A stretch of DNA of 64,000 nt from contig JAQAZG010000003.1 of assembly GCA_027864655.1 (NCBI GenBank), positions 1 to 64,000 on the forward strand. Direction: 5' to 3'. A program made the position numbers and the translations under genes. Position 1 is the first letter of the stretch. The number at the start of each line of letters is the position of its first letter. This DNA comes from Oleispirillum naphthae. GTDB lineage: Bacteria; Pseudomonadota; Alphaproteobacteria; Rhodospirillales; Rhodospirillaceae. The notes beneath the pieces are model-generated. The model worked only from the letters and a program-made list of their open reading frames with translations, made no database searches and was not told the origin of the DNA. This document shows positions 42,393 through 51,319 of this stretch, in pieces.

Positions 42393-43310
42393 ATGGATTT
42401 GATCTTCGGCGAAAACGCCGCCGCCGGCGGCCCCGCCGCGCAGGACCTCGTCAAGGAGTCCGACACCCAGACCTTCATGCAGGACGTCATCGACGTGTCG
42501 ATGAACGTGCCGGTGATCGTCGATTTCTGGGCGCCGTGGTGCGGCCCGTGCAAGCAGCTTATGCCGCTGCTGGAACGCCTGGTGCGCGCGGCGCAGGGGC
42601 GTGTCCGCCTGGTCAAGATCAACGTCGATGAAAACCCGCAGTTGGCGCAGCAGATGCAGGTGCGCTCCGTGCCCACGGTGTTCGCGATCAAGGAAGGCCG
42701 CCCGGTGGACATGCTGGTCGGCGCGCAGACCGAGCGCGAGGTCAAGGCCTTCATCGACCGCATCGGCGGCGGCGCGCAGATCGACGCGCAGATCGACGCG
42801 ATGCTGGAAACCGCGCGCGAAACCCTCGCCGCGGGCCGGCTGCCGCAGGCGATCGCGATGTACCAGCAGATTCTCCAGGCCGCGCCGGGCCACCCCGGAG
42901 CGGTCGCCGGGTTCCTCCGCTGCAACCTCGCCGCCGGGCGCGTCGAAAAGGCGAAAAGCCTGCTCGAACAGATTCCGCCGGACCTCAAGAAACACCCGGA
43001 AATCGCCGCAGTGATCGCCACCATCGACCTCGCCGCCGAAGGCGCGGGAACCGATGTGGCCGCGCTGCAGGCCCGCCTCGCCGCGGATGCGAACGACCAT
43101 CAGGCGCGGTTCGACCTCGCCATGGCCGCCTATGCGGCGGGCGACGCGGAAACCGCGATCCGCGAACTCCTGGAGATCGTGCGCCGCGACCGCGCCTGGG
43201 ACGAAGACGGCGCGCGCAAGCGCCTGTTGAAGATTCTCGAAGCCCTCGGCCCCGCCGACCCGGCGGCGAAATCCGGACGGCGGCAATTGCAGATGCTGTT
43301 GATGGTCTAA
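42393..43310 (+). CDS. thioredoxin-domain co-chaperone, CnoX/YbbN type
   Basis: A 305-residue protein: a thioredoxin domain (about 20-130) with the active site Cys50-Gly-Pro-Cys53 in FWAPWCGPCKQ, followed by about 170 residues of TPR-like repeats (ETLAAGRLPQAIAMYQQILQ and later). CnoX proteins with TPR tails hold unfolded or oxidation-damaged clients and hand them to chaperones. It keeps both cysteines, unlike E. coli CnoX. It starts a run with LonN-like and Trm112-like genes, spaced 24 and 9 bp. Confidence 0.92.
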   Translation: MDLIFGENAAAGGPAAQDLVKESDTQTFMQDVIDVSMNVPVIVDFWAPWCGPCKQLMPLLERLVRAAQGRVRLVKINVDENPQLAQQMQVRSVPTVFAIKEGRPVDMLVGAQTEREVKAFIDRIGGGAQIDAQIDAMLETARETLAAGRLPQAIAMYQQILQAAPGHPGAVAGFLRCNLAAGRVEKAKSLLEQIPPDLKKHPEIAAVIATIDLAAEGAGTDVAALQARLAADANDHQARFDLAMAAYAAGDAETAIRELLEIVRRDRAWDEDGARKRLLKILEALGPADPAAKSGRRQLQMLLMV

Positions 43311-43334
43311 CCACCGCCCACCCCGGGAGGACGC

Positions 43335-44009
43335 ATGTCGATCGATCCGTTCATCACCCGTTTCGAGAACCTGCCCGAAATTCTTCCGGTGTTCCCGCTG
43401 TCGCAGGTCATTCTGCTGCCCGGCGGCAAGCTGCCGCTCAACGTGTTCGAACCGCGCTACCTCGCGCTGGCCTGCGATTCCCTGGCGCAAGGGCGTCTGT
43501 TCGGCCTCATCCAGCCCTCCGGCAGCGGCGAAACCGTGGGCGAGGCCCCGCCGCCGCTCTACACCGTGGGCAGCATCGGGCGCATCATCCACTTCGCGGA
43601 AACCGACACCCGGCAGTTCTTCATCGTGGTGATGGGGCTGTGCCGCTTCCAGGTGAAGGGCGAGGCCGAAGGCAAGGACGGATACCGCCGCCTGTCCGTC
43701 GATTACGCCCCCTTCCGCGAAGACCTCACCACCCCCGGCGGCGGCACCGTCAGCGCCCCGCGCGAACGCATCACCCACGCGCTGCAGCGCTTCGTCGAGG
43801 CGCATGCGCTGGATATCGACCTGCGCGCGCTCGATGCGCTGTCCACCCCCTCCCTGGTCGCCACCCTGTCCATGGCCCTGCCCTTCGAAACGCCGGAAAA
43901 ACAGGCCCTGCTCGAAGCCCCGACCCTGGAACACCGCTTCAACGCCCTCTGCGCCCTGATGGAAATGGGCGCGGTCGGCGGCCCCTTCTCCGGCGACGCG
44001 ACGCAATAG
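43335..44009 (+). CDS. LON substrate-binding-domain protein (LonN type)
   Basis: A 224-residue protein consisting of the Lon N-terminal (LAN/PUA-like) domain only, without the ATPase or protease. LPVFPLSQVILLPGGKLPLN, then VFEPRYLALACDSL, are diagnostic. Function is uncertain; it may bind unfolded or specific protein segments. Its place between CnoX and Trm112-like genes is a conserved alphaproteobacterial arrangement, which fits protein quality control. Confidence 0.9.
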   Translation: MSIDPFITRFENLPEILPVFPLSQVILLPGGKLPLNVFEPRYLALACDSLAQGRLFGLIQPSGSGETVGEAPPPLYTVGSIGRIIHFAETDTRQFFIVVMGLCRFQVKGEAEGKDGYRRLSVDYAPFREDLTTPGGGTVSAPRERITHALQRFVEAHALDIDLRALDALSTPSLVATLSMALPFETPEKQALLEAPTLEHRFNALCALMEMGAVGGPFSGDATQ

Positions 44010-44018
44010 GACTCCGCC

Positions 44019-44210
44019 ATGACCGAGGTCGATCCCGCCCTGCTCTCCCTGCTCGTCTGCCCGATGTCGAAGCTGCCGCTGCGCTATGACCGCGACGCGC
44101 AGGAACTGGTCAACGACGCGCTGGGCATCGCCTACCCGATCCGCGACGGCGTGCCGATCATGCTGGCGGAAGAAGCCCGCCGCTTCTCCCCCGAGGACCA
44201 CGGGCGGTAA
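44019..44210 (+). CDS. Trm112-family small zinc-ribbon-like protein
   Basis: A 63-residue Trm112/YcaR (UPF0434) protein: LLSLLVCPMSKLPLRYDRDA and the C-terminal LGIAYPIRDGVPIMLAEEAR are the family signatures. As in other bacterial members only one Cys of the metal site remains. Relatives activate methyltransferases. It lies 9 bp after the LonN-type gene; the palindromic repeat follows its stop directly. Confidence 0.88.
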   Translation: MTEVDPALLSLLVCPMSKLPLRYDRDAQELVNDALGIAYPIRDGVPIMLAEEARRFSPEDHGR

Positions 44211-44396
44211 AACCAGGCCGGACCCTGCCCGGACCCGCAAGGGGCCGGGAGGCCCCTTGACCCCATAACTTGTTTTCGCCGCGCAGCGGCAGACAACATC
44301 CCCGTTGCCGATACGCGGGCTCATGGCGCTGCGCGCGAAAACCAAAAGTTATGGGAGGTCTGGAGGGTCCGCGGCCCTCCAGGACGTTTTGGTTTT
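44211..44396. repeat. dispersed palindromic intergenic repeat, copy 5
   Basis: AACCAGGCCGGACCCTG opens the left arm (CCGGACC and AGGGGCC stems), then ACCCCATAACTTGTTTTCGC, a core with GCCGCGCAGCGGC, GCGCGAAAACCAAAAGTTAT, and a CTGGAGGG/CCCTCCAG stem ending GACGTTTTGGTTTTT. It lies stop-to-stop between convergent genes. Confidence 0.85.
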
Positions 44397-44969
44397 TCAC
44401 CGCCGCAGGGGGGAGGCGAAGACGTCCGGCGGCGGGGTTTGGGTGTTTTCCTCCGGCAGTCTGGGGAGCCGTTGCCAGCCGAGTTCCGCATAGAGGCCTT
44501 GGCGGTCGGTGGTGAACAGGTAGACCCGGGGGTATCCCAGCCAATCGGCGAGGCCGAGGGTGGCGCGCACCAGGGCGCGGCCGATGCCGCGGCCGCGCAG
44601 CGGCGGGTGGACATAAAGCGCGGAGAGCCAGGGGCAGAGGCCCGGACGGGTGTGCAGATCCTCGGCGCGCAGGCTGACGATGCCCGCGGGGTTGCCCTGC
44701 CAGTAGGCGGTCAGCGCGATCGGCAGGCGGTCGAGGTTCATCTGGCCGCGCAGGGTGGCGCGGCGGCTGTCCAGGCTTTCGCCGCGCGGCGCGCTCCACT
44801 GCGCGTGGAGCCAGCGGGCGAACAACTCGAAGTGGCGGGGGTCGTCGGCGAGGAAGCCGATGTCGGGCATGCCCGCGGCATCGGGGATTTCGGGGCGGGT
44901 TCCCGCCCAATGCACGGCGGGCCAGCGCAGCCAGCGCCGCACCGTCACCGGCAGGGAATCGGTCATCAC
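44397..44969 (-). CDS. GNAT-family N-acetyltransferase
   Basis: A 190-residue GNAT protein with the acetyl-CoA-binding motif A in ALYVHPPLRGRGIGRALVRA (about residues 116-135) and motif B in WLGYPRVYLFTTDRQGLYAE. The N-terminal 40 residues (VRRWLRWPAVHWAGTRPEIP) are an unassigned extension. The substrate cannot be told. It sits convergent to the Trm112-like gene, with the palindromic repeat between. Confidence 0.88.
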   Translation of the reverse strand: MMTDSLPVTVRRWLRWPAVHWAGTRPEIPDAAGMPDIGFLADDPRHFELFARWLHAQWSAPRGESLDSRRATLRGQMNLDRLPIALTAYWQGNPAGIVSLRAEDLHTRPGLCPWLSALYVHPPLRGRGIGRALVRATLGLADWLGYPRVYLFTTDRQGLYAELGWQRLPRLPEENTQTPPPDVFASPLRR

Positions 44970-45168
44970 GGGGCCTCCCGACGGACTTCGGGGGGATCAT
45001 CGCACGCGCCCGGCGGGCGGGCAACGCGCGCGTTCAGCACAAAAAATAGTCAGAGGTGCTGACTCAAGAGCAGTTTTCCCGCGGTTTTCCCTGCCGGACG
45101 GCAGGGATTCTCCACGGAAGAATTCGCAATTTTTCAAGAATCGTTGTTTATCAATATGTAAGTGGCGT
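44970..45168. other. upstream region of a sigma-54-type promoter, with a palindrome
   Basis: Part of a 437-bp gene-free stretch (44970-45406). CCCTGCCG GA CGGCAGGG at 45089-45106 is an 8-bp-arm palindrome about 65 bp upstream of the -24 element, the distance typical of enhancer-binding-protein sites. The DNA at 45110-45165 is AT-rich compared with its surroundings. Confidence 0.45.
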
Positions 45169-45186
45169 TTGGCACGATCGATGCAT
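45169..45186 (+). promoter_or_regulatory. sigma-54 (RpoN) type promoter
   Basis: TTGGCACGATCGATGCAT: the -24 TGGCACG and -12 ATGCA boxes have GG (45171-45172) and GC (45183-45184) separated by exactly 10 bases, the invariant RpoN spacing. Expected start of transcription is about 45195. No gene with a ribosome site begins before the terminator at 45319-45348. Confidence 0.65.
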
Positions 45187-45194
45187 TCTTCAAT

Positions 45195-45348
45195 GCCAGG
45201 TGCTGAGGCCACAGGCTTTCAGTGAGGCAACCCCATCCTACGGTCGCCGGGCGCAGAGCCCGACATGGATGGATGGCTTGGTTTCCTGAGTATCAGTGTT
45301 TGTTCCTCCCGAAACTCCGGCCCGGTGGCTTTCCACCGGGCCATTTTT
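45195..45348 (+). ncRNA. candidate sigma-54-dependent small RNA
   Basis: About 154 nt between the RpoN-type promoter and a strong terminator. Foldable elements are a bulged CTGAGGCC/GGCTTTCAG hairpin (about 45201-45222), then CCATCC...GGATGG enclosing CGGGC/GCCCG (45232-45274). A 30-codon frame from the ATG at 45265 has no ribosome site and runs through the terminator, so it is not taken as a gene. It does not match a riboswitch I recognise. Confidence 0.5.
45319..45348 (+). terminator. rho-independent terminator of the candidate sRNA
   Basis: GGCCCGGTGG, loop CTTT, CCACCGGGCC followed by ATTTTTC: a 10-bp perfect stem with a T-run, 58 bp before the next gene. Confidence 0.9.
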
Positions 45349-45406
45349 CGTGGGTGACAGACGCGGCGGCGGCGGGTATATGGTCGCGAAGCGACGGAGG
45401 CAGGCG

Positions 45407-45874
45407 ATGAACGACCCCAAGACCACGGAAACCAAATCCGAACCGGAAATCCCGTTCGAGGACGAAAAGGGCATGTTCGGCACTTCGCCGATCGCCAAGG
45501 AGCTGGACGACGAGGACGTCGAATACCTCACCAGCCGCACCGCGCCGCGCATCGTGCTCACCCGCTCGCGCGCCAAGATCGCGCTCTACATCAACCTCTT
45601 CCTCATCCTCTTCTTCCTTGTCCGCCTGGTCTATTTCCGCACCGCGCCGGTCACCGGCTTCGTCGTGCCGCCGGTGCTGGGCCTGGGGGAAACCGGCCTC
45701 GCCGCGGTCTGCGCCGGGCTCTCCATCCTCAACCTCTTCCTCGTCCGCCCGGAAGACAAAACCGTGGTGTGGATGGCGCGCATCCTCGGCACCGGCGTGC
45801 CGCTCGCCCTCGTCGCGGCGCTCTACCTGCTGCCGCCGGAGCGCATCCACCGCCTCGCGCACTTCCTGTTCTGA
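45407..45874 (+). CDS. small integral membrane protein of unknown function
   Basis: 155 residues: an acidic cytoplasmic N-terminus (about 1-50), then three to four hydrophobic segments (IALYINLFLILFFLVRLVYF near 58-77; GLGETGLAAVCAGLSILNLF near 92; ARILGTGVPLALVAALYLLP near 127). No family recognised. GGAGGCAGGCG precedes the ATG at 45407. The candidate sRNA terminator lies 58 bp upstream, so its own promoter or read-through must drive it. The palindromic repeat follows its stop. Confidence 0.7.
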   Translation: MNDPKTTETKSEPEIPFEDEKGMFGTSPIAKELDDEDVEYLTSRTAPRIVLTRSRAKIALYINLFLILFFLVRLVYFRTAPVTGFVVPPVLGLGETGLAAVCAGLSILNLFLVRPEDKTVVWMARILGTGVPLALVAALYLLPPERIHRLAHFLF

Positions 45875-45876
45875 GC

Positions 45877-46065
45877 AAAACCAGGCCGGGGTCCTGCCCC
45901 GGACCCCGCAAAGGGTCGCGGACCCTTTGATCCCATAACCGGGTTTTCGCCGCGCAGCGGCAGGCAACGCGTTTGGTGCCATCGCACCGGCTTATGGCGC
46001 TACGCGCAAAACCAAAGTTATGGGGGGCGCGGAGGGACCGAGTCCCTCCGCAACGTTTTTGTTTT
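45877..46065. repeat. dispersed palindromic intergenic repeat, copy 6
   Basis: AAAACCAGGCCGGGGTCC opens the left arm, with CCGGGG/CCCCGG and AAGGGTC/GACCCTT stems, then ATCCCATAACCGGGTTTTCG, the core, GCGCAAAACCAAAGTTATGG and GGAGGGAC/GTCCCTCC ending in GTTTTTGTTTT. It lies between two genes on the same strand, unlike most copies. Confidence 0.85.
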
Positions 46066-46159
46066 CTCCCTTGTTTTTGCCCGGCTCCGGTTTTTCGGCT
46101 ATACCCTTTGGGAATGCTTGAATTTCCGAAGCGCCGCGCGCGCCCGGCAAGGTATGGTC

Positions 46160-47386
46160 ATGACCCGTCCGCACAATCCCGCCCTCGATCGTCTTCCCGG
46201 CAGCGCCTTCGTGCGTCTGCGCGAGCTTCTCGACCCCATCGTGCCCGCGGTCCCGCGCACCTTGGCGATGTCCATCGGCGAGCCGCAGCTTTCGCCGCCG
46301 CCCTGGGTCGCCGAGGTGATCGCGGCCAACGCGCATTTGTGGAACCGTTATCCACCGAACGAGGGCACGCCGGAGCTGCGCGCCGCCTGCGCCGACTGGC
46401 TGGCGCGGCGATTCGGCCTTCCGCGGGAGGCGATCGACCCGGCGCGCAACGTGCTGTCCGCCACCGGCTCGCGCGAGGCGTTGTTCCTCTTCGCACTGGC
46501 GGCGGTGCCGCGGGAGAAGGCGGGCAAGCGGCCCGCGGTTCTGCTGCCCAATCCCTATTATCAGGTCTACCGCGCCGCCGCCGAGCTTTCCGGCGCCGAG
46601 CCGGTTCTGGTTCCGGCACGGCCGGAAACCGGGTATCTGCCCGATTATGCGGCACTGCCCGAGGAAATTCTGGAACGCGCCGCGCTTGCGGTGTTCTGCT
46701 CGCCGAGCAATCCGGAGGGTGCGGTGGCCGACCTGCCGCGCCTCACCGCGCTGGTGGAGCTGGCGCGGCGGCACGGTTTCGTGCTCGCCTGCGACGAATG
46801 CTATTCCGAGCTTTACTTCGGCGCGCCGCCGCCTTCGGGGCTGGCCGCCGCGCTCGCCGCCGCGCCGTCGGAGGGGGACCCCTTCGCCAACGTCGTGGTG
46901 TTCCACTCGCTGTCGAAGCGTTCCAGCGCGCCGGGGCTGCGCTCCGGCTTCGTCGCGGGCGACGCGGCGATGCTCAAGCTGTTCCTCAAGCTGCGCACCT
47001 ATGCCTCGGTGCAGATGCCGCTGCCGATTCAGGCCGCCGCCGCCGCCCTGTGGGCCGACGACGCGCACGCCGCGGCCAACCGCGCGCACTATGCGCGCCT
47101 GGTCGCCGCCGCGGACCGCATCTTCGCCGGATATTCCGGCTATCTGCGGCCGCAGGGCGGGTTTTTCCTGTGGCTGAACGTCGGCGACGGCGAGGCGGCG
47201 ACGGTGCGCTTCTGGCAAAAGGCGGGGATCCGCGTGGTGCCCGGGCGCTACCTCACCGCCGACGACCCCGCCTTCCCCCACGGCAACCCCGGCCATGCCT
47301 ACGTGCGCATCGCGCTGGTGCACGACGAGGAAACCGTGACCACGGCGCTGGCGACCCTGCGCCACAGCCTCGACCACCCCGGATGA
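46160..47386 (+). CDS. dapC: class I/II aminotransferase, probable succinyldiaminopimelate transaminase
   Basis: A 408-residue fold-type I PLP enzyme. The pyridoxal Lys253 is in FHSLSKRSSAPGLRSGF, the Asn-Pro segment in VFCSPSNPEGAVADLP and the Asp/Tyr pair in ACDECYSELYFG. The SKRSSAPGLRSGFVAGD stretch and MSIGEPQLSPPPWV N-terminus are typical of DapC-type enzymes of lysine/peptidoglycan biosynthesis. The ATG at 46160 has AAGG seven bases upstream; 46118 and 46154 are alternatives. It precedes ftsK by 14 bp, a common alphaproteobacterial order. The exact substrate is inferred. Confidence 0.85.
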   Translation: MTRPHNPALDRLPGSAFVRLRELLDPIVPAVPRTLAMSIGEPQLSPPPWVAEVIAANAHLWNRYPPNEGTPELRAACADWLARRFGLPREAIDPARNVLSATGSREALFLFALAAVPREKAGKRPAVLLPNPYYQVYRAAAELSGAEPVLVPARPETGYLPDYAALPEEILERAALAVFCSPSNPEGAVADLPRLTALVELARRHGFVLACDECYSELYFGAPPPSGLAAALAAAPSEGDPFANVVVFHSLSKRSSAPGLRSGFVAGDAAMLKLFLKLRTYASVQMPLPIQAAAAALWADDAHAAANRAHYARLVAAADRIFAGYSGYLRPQGGFFLWLNVGDGEAATVRFWQKAGIRVVPGRYLTADDPAFPHGNPGHAYVRIALVHDEETVTTALATLRHSLDHPG

Positions 47387-47400
47387 AGGCACGCTGACCG

Positions 47401-49752
47401 ATGGCTCGCCGCACCCCCACATCGCGCCGCTTCCTCCCCGAATCCCTGTCGGGCTTCCTGCGCCGCAGCGGCGTCCGGCTTTTCGGCGCGGCGGTGATCG
47501 CCGCGGCGGCGGCCACGGCGGCGGCGCTCGCCACCCATGCGCCCGGCGATCCGTCGTGGAACACCGTCTCCAACGCGCCGGTGCGCAACCTGCTGGGCCG
47601 CCCCGGCGCGACGCTTTCCGACCTTCTGCTGCAGACCCTCGGCATCGCCGCGTGGGCGCCGGTGCTGGTCGCCGCCGCCTGGGGCGCGGGCTGGCTGATC
47701 CTGCGCCGCCCGCCGCGGGTGTGGCTGCGCCCGCTGGCGCTCGCCGCCGCGATGCCGCCGCTGGTCCTGGCGCTCACCTTTCTGCCGTGGGTGGAGCATG
47801 CGCCGGCAGCCGCGGGCTGGGGCGGCGCGGCGGGCGCGCTGCTGCGCCTGCACCTCGACCCGCTGCTGCGCCCGCCGCTGCCGCCGTGGGCCGCGCCGGT
47901 CGCCGGATGGGGGCTGGGCATTCCGCTGGCGCTGCTGCTGCTCGCCTATGCCTCGGCGATCGCGCCGCGCGTCTGGGTGGGAATCGGCGCCGCGGCGTGG
48001 TGGCTGCTCACCCGGCCGTTCGCCCGCCGCGCCGCGGCCCCCGCGCCGAAAAGCCGCCGCGATCCCACCGCCGCCATCGCGCCGCGGCCGCGCCGCGCCG
48101 CCGCGCGCGCCGAGCCGACCCTCGGCCCCGAACCCGCCGCGCCCTTCGCGGAGCCGGAGGAGGAACAGATCGTCGATCGCGCGGCGGAACCGCCCGCCAA
48201 CCGCGAGGAGACCCAACGCGCCCGCCAGGGCCGCCTGGCGCTGTCGCGGCGCAAGAGCGGCGCCTTCGAGCTGCCGCCCCTCGACCTTCTCGCCGCGCCC
48301 CGGCTCGGCGCCGCGCCCAAGACCACCGACGAGGGCCTGACGCAGAACGCGCGGCTGCTCGAATCCGTGCTCGCCGAATTCGGCATCAACGGCGAGATCG
48401 TGAAGATCCGCCCCGGCCCGGTGGTCACCCTCTACGAACTCGAACCCGCGCCGGGCACCAAGACCTCGCGCGTCGTCGGCCTGGCGGACGACATCGCCCG
48501 CTCGATGAGCGCGGTCTCCGCCCGCATCGCGGTGATCCCCGGGCGCAACGTCATCGGCATCGAACTGCCGAACGCGCGGCGCGAAACCGTCTACCTGCGC
48601 GAACTCCTCACCTCCGACGCCTTCGTCAAGGCGCAGCAGACGCTGTGCCTGGCGCTCGGCAAGGACATCGGCGGCGGCGCGGAATACGTGGACCTCACCC
48701 GCATGCCGCACCTCCTGATCGCGGGCACCACCGGCTCCGGCAAGTCGGTGGCGATCAACACCATGGTGCTCTCCCTGCTCTACCGCCTGACGCCGGAGCA
48801 GTGCCGCCTGATCATGGTGGACCCGAAGATGCTGGAGCTTTCGGTCTACGACGGCATTCCCCACCTGCTCGCCCCGGTGGTCACCGACCCGGGCAAGGCG
48901 GTGGTGGCGCTGAAGTGGGCGGTGCGCGAGATGGAAGACCGCTACCGCGCGATGAGCCAGCTCGGCGTGCGCAACATCCAGGGCTACAACCAGAAGCTCG
49001 AACAAGCGCGGGAGAAGGGCGAAATCCTCACCCGCTCGGTGCAGACCGGCTTCGACCCCGAGACCGGCACCCCGGTCTACGAGGAACAGGCCCTCGACCT
49101 CAAGGCGTTGCCGCACATCGTGGTGGTGGTGGACGAGATGGCCGATCTGATGCTGGTGGCGGGCAAGGACGTGGAAGGCGCGATCCAGCGCCTGGCGCAG
49201 ATGGCGCGCGCCGCGGGCATCCACCTGATCATGGCGACGCAGCGCCCCTCGGTGGACGTGATCACCGGCACCATCAAGGCCAACTTCCCCACCCGCATCA
49301 GCTTCCAGGTCACCTCGCGGATCGACAGCCGCACCATCCTCGGCGAACAGGGGGCGGAGCAGCTTCTCGGCCAGGGCGACATGCTCTACATGGCGGCGGG
49401 CGGGCGCATCACCCGCGTGCACGGGCCGTTCGTCTCCGACCAGGAGGTGGAGAACGTCGTCGCCTTCCTGCGCACCCAGGGCGAGCCGGACTACCACGAC
49501 GCGGTGACCGAGGACCCCGACGCCGAATTCGACGAGAACGGCGACCTCGATCCGGAGACCTCGGACCCCCTCTACGATCAGGCGGTGGCCATCGTCTTGC
49601 GCGAACGCAAGGCGTCCACCAGTTTTATTCAACGGCAGCTGCAAATCGGCTATAACCGCGCGGCGCGCATCGTCGAGACGATGGAGCGCAACGGCCTGGT
49701 CAGCCCCGCCAACCATGTCGGCAAGCGGGAAATCTTCGGGGGTTCTGAATGA
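47401..49752 (+). CDS. ftsK: DNA translocase FtsK/SpoIIIE
   Basis: 783 residues: four N-terminal membrane helices (about 20-200), an Arg/Ala/Pro-rich linker, the RecA-like motor (about 330-650) with Walker [15 protein letters not shown] and Walker [14 protein letters not shown], and the C-terminal winged-helix gamma domain ([20 protein letters not shown] to the end) that reads KOPS sites. It pumps chromosomal DNA through the division septum and activates XerCD. The stop overlaps the lolA start by 4 bp. Confidence 0.96.
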   Translation: MARRTPTSRRFLPESLSGFLRRSGVRLFGAAVIAAAAATAAALATHAPGDPSWNTVSNAPVRNLLGRPGATLSDLLLQTLGIAAWAPVLVAAAWGAGWLILRRPPRVWLRPLALAAAMPPLVLALTFLPWVEHAPAAAGWGGAAGALLRLHLDPLLRPPLPPWAAPVAGWGLGIPLALLLLAYASAIAPRVWVGIGAAAWWLLTRPFARRAAAPAPKSRRDPTAAIAPRPRRAAARAEPTLGPEPAAPFAEPEEEQIVDRAAEPPANREETQRARQGRLALSRRKSGAFELPPLDLLAAPRLGAAPKTTDEGLTQNARLLESVLAEFGINGEIVKIRPGPVVTLYELEPAPGTKTSRVVGLADDIARSMSAVSARIAVIPGRNVIGIELPNARRETVYLRELLTSDAFVKAQQTLCLALGKDIGGGAEYVDLTRMPHLLIAGTTGSGKSVAINTMVLSLLYRLTPEQCRLIMVDPKMLELSVYDGIPHLLAPVVTDPGKAVVALKWAVREMEDRYRAMSQLGVRNIQGYNQKLEQAREKGEILTRSVQTGFDPETGTPVYEEQALDLKALPHIVVVVDEMADLMLVAGKDVEGAIQRLAQMARAAGIHLIMATQRPSVDVITGTIKANFPTRISFQVTSRIDSRTILGEQGAEQLLGQGDMLYMAAGGRITRVHGPFVSDQEVENVVAFLRTQGEPDYHDAVTEDPDAEFDENGDLDPETSDPLYDQAVAIVLRERKASTSFIQRQLQIGYNRAARIVETMERNGLVSPANHVGKREIFGGSE

Positions 49753-50384
49753 TCGGATTCGAGCGCGCGCGGCATCTGCGGCGCGTTGCGGCGGCGGCCC
49801 TGGTGCTTTTCGCCTGTGCCGCGCCGGCCGAGGCGGCGCGCGACATCATGCTTTCCGACCGCCAGGCGGAACTGGTGCACAAGGCGGAGGACGCGCTCAA
49901 CCGCATCCACACCCTGAAGGCGCGCTTCCTCCAGGCGGCCTCCACCGGCGAACTCGCCGAAGGCACGGTCTACCTCTCGCGGCCCGGCCGCCTGCGCGTC
50001 GAATACGATCCGCCGACGCCGATCCTCGTGGTCGCCAACGGCGCGTACTTCACCTTCGTCGATACCAAACTCAAACAACTGAGCTACCTCGGCCTCGACG
50101 CCACGCCCGCGGGTATCCTCCTGCGCAAGAACGTCGCCTTCTCCGGCGAGGACATCCGCATCCGCTCGGTGGACGAAGGCCCCGGCGTCGCCGAGATCAC
50201 CCTGATTTCCAAGAAGGACCCCACGGCAGGCAGCCTCACCCTGGTGTTCTCGCTGCGCCCCTTCGCGCTGGCGCAGTGGCGCGTCACCGATGCGCAGGGC
50301 ATCGCCACCACCGTCACCCTGCAGAACCCGGAAACCGGCATTTCGCTCGCCACCAGCCTCTTCGACACCCCGCAAGCCCCTTGA
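49749..50384 (+). CDS. lolA: outer-membrane lipoprotein carrier LolA-type protein
   Basis: A 211-residue periplasmic protein with a signal peptide ([20 protein letters not shown]) and a LolA fold ([40 protein letters not shown]). LolA ferries lipoproteins from LolCDE to LolB; in alphaproteobacteria the ftsK-lolA pairing is common. A possible -35-like TTGACA (50381-50386) for the following RNA overlaps its stop codon. Confidence 0.9.
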   Translation: MIGFERARHLRRVAAAALVLFACAAPAEAARDIMLSDRQAELVHKAEDALNRIHTLKARFLQAASTGELAEGTVYLSRPGRLRVEYDPPTPILVVANGAYFTFVDTKLKQLSYLGLDATPAGILLRKNVAFSGEDIRIRSVDEGPGVAEITLISKKDPTAGSLTLVFSLRPFALAQWRVTDAQGIATTVTLQNPETGISLATSLFDTPQAP

Positions 50385-50411
50385 CAAGCCATGCACATGC
50401 TGCATTGCTGA

Positions 50412-50577
50412 TATGCTTCCCGCGCGGGTGGCTATTCCTCGGGCAAATTCCCACCTGTGGTTTATGAGTGGCACTGCAACGGTGTCCCTCGGAAGGTTAG
50501 CGGCCCCCCCAGCCGCCCCTTCGCTCCGATAGGAGACCCCGGCGCCCGGTTTCCCCCTAACCGGGCGCTTTTCTTTT
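50412..50577 (+). ncRNA. candidate structured RNA, rod-like (6S-like?)
   Basis: The 238-bp gap between lolA and the FAH gene holds no ORF. The RNA would fold as one long interrupted rod: GGTGGCTA (50427-50434) with TAGCGGCC (50498-50505), TTCC with GGAA, a symmetric TC/TC internal loop, and GGGCA with TGTCCC, capped by a large apical region. A strong terminator (50542-50568 then TTTTCTTTT) ends it. A rod with internal bubbles is the 6S RNA architecture, but the 6S sequence signature was not matched by eye. An SRP RNA is excluded because the GGAAGGNAGCAG core is missing. Confidence 0.45.
50542..50577 (+). terminator. rho-independent terminator of the rod-like RNA
   Basis: GCGCCCGGTT and AACCGGGCGC (10-bp stem) followed by TTTTCTTTT, 46 bp before the FAH gene's ATG. 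Confidence 0.9.
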
Positions 50578-50622
50578 GTATGCAAACCTCCCACATTCAA
50601 ACTCTGTCTGTCGGAGGTATAC

Positions 50623-51303
50623 ATGCGCAGTCTTCACCCCACCTTCTCCACCCCCTTCGTCGCCGTCGATGGCGGCGGCGTCTTCCCCGTGCACCGCATC
50701 TATTGCGTCGGCCGCAACTATGCCGACCACGCCCTGGAAATGGGCGGCGACCCCAGCCGCGAAGCGCCGTTCTTCTTCTCCAAACCCGCCGATGCGGTGA
50801 TCCAGGGCCACGCCGTGCCCTATCCGCCGAAAACCGCGGACCTGCACCACGAGGTCGAACTCGTCCTCGCCCTCGGCACGGGCGGAAGCGACCTCTCCCT
50901 CGAGGAAGCGGACGCCGCGATCTACGGCTATGCCGTCGGCGTGGACCTCACCCGCCGCGACCTCCAGGCCGAAGCCAAATCCAAGGGCCGCCCCTGGGAC
51001 ATGGCCAAGGGCTTCGATTGCTCCGGCCCGATCGGCCGCATCATCGTCCGCTCCGGCGACGGCCCGGCGCCGCATAGCCGCATCCGCCTCTCCATCGACG
51101 GAACGGAAAAACAATCCGGAACCCTCGCCCAGATGATCTGGTCGCCCGCGGAAATCGTCGCCAACCTCTCCTCCTACGTGGAGCTCAAACCCGGCGACCT
51201 GATCTTCTCCGGAACCCCCGCAGGCGTCGGCCCGCTCGCCAGGGGCCAGAAAGTCACCGCCGAAATCGACGGCCTGCCGCGACTGATATTTACTATTAAG
51301 TAA
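50623..51303 (+). CDS. fumarylacetoacetate hydrolase (FAH) family protein
   Basis: A 226-residue single-domain FAH-fold enzyme, nearest in type to FAHD1 acylpyruvase / fumarylpyruvate hydrolase. IYCVGRNYADHALEMGG, PFFFSKPADAV, the metal ligands in LHHEVELVLALG, and LKPGDLIFSGTPAGVGPLAR are all present. Such enzymes cleave acylpyruvates or decarboxylate oxaloacetate. GGAGG lies before the ATG. It has its own terminator-bounded unit and no pathway partners beside it, so the role is unclear. Confidence 0.9.
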   Translation: MRSLHPTFSTPFVAVDGGGVFPVHRIYCVGRNYADHALEMGGDPSREAPFFFSKPADAVIQGHAVPYPPKTADLHHEVELVLALGTGGSDLSLEEADAAIYGYAVGVDLTRRDLQAEAKSKGRPWDMAKGFDCSGPIGRIIVRSGDGPAPHSRIRLSIDGTEKQSGTLAQMIWSPAEIVANLSSYVELKPGDLIFSGTPAGVGPLARGQKVTAEIDGLPRLIFTIK

Positions 51304-51319
51304 CGCTGACAACTCCCTA

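Noticed and set aside
45195..45348. A known riboswitch (cobalamin, glycine, molybdenum cofactor) upstream of the membrane protein
   Set aside because: Core sequences of those classes are not present and the element ends in its own terminator with a sigma-54-type promoter in front.
47299..49716. An 805-codon minus-strand frame opposite ftsK
   Set aside because: Antisense shadow of FtsK, without motifs.
50412..50577. SRP (4.5S) RNA
   Set aside because: The invariant GGAAGGNAGCAG core with its tetraloop is absent; CGGAAGGTTAGCGGCC only resembles it superficially.
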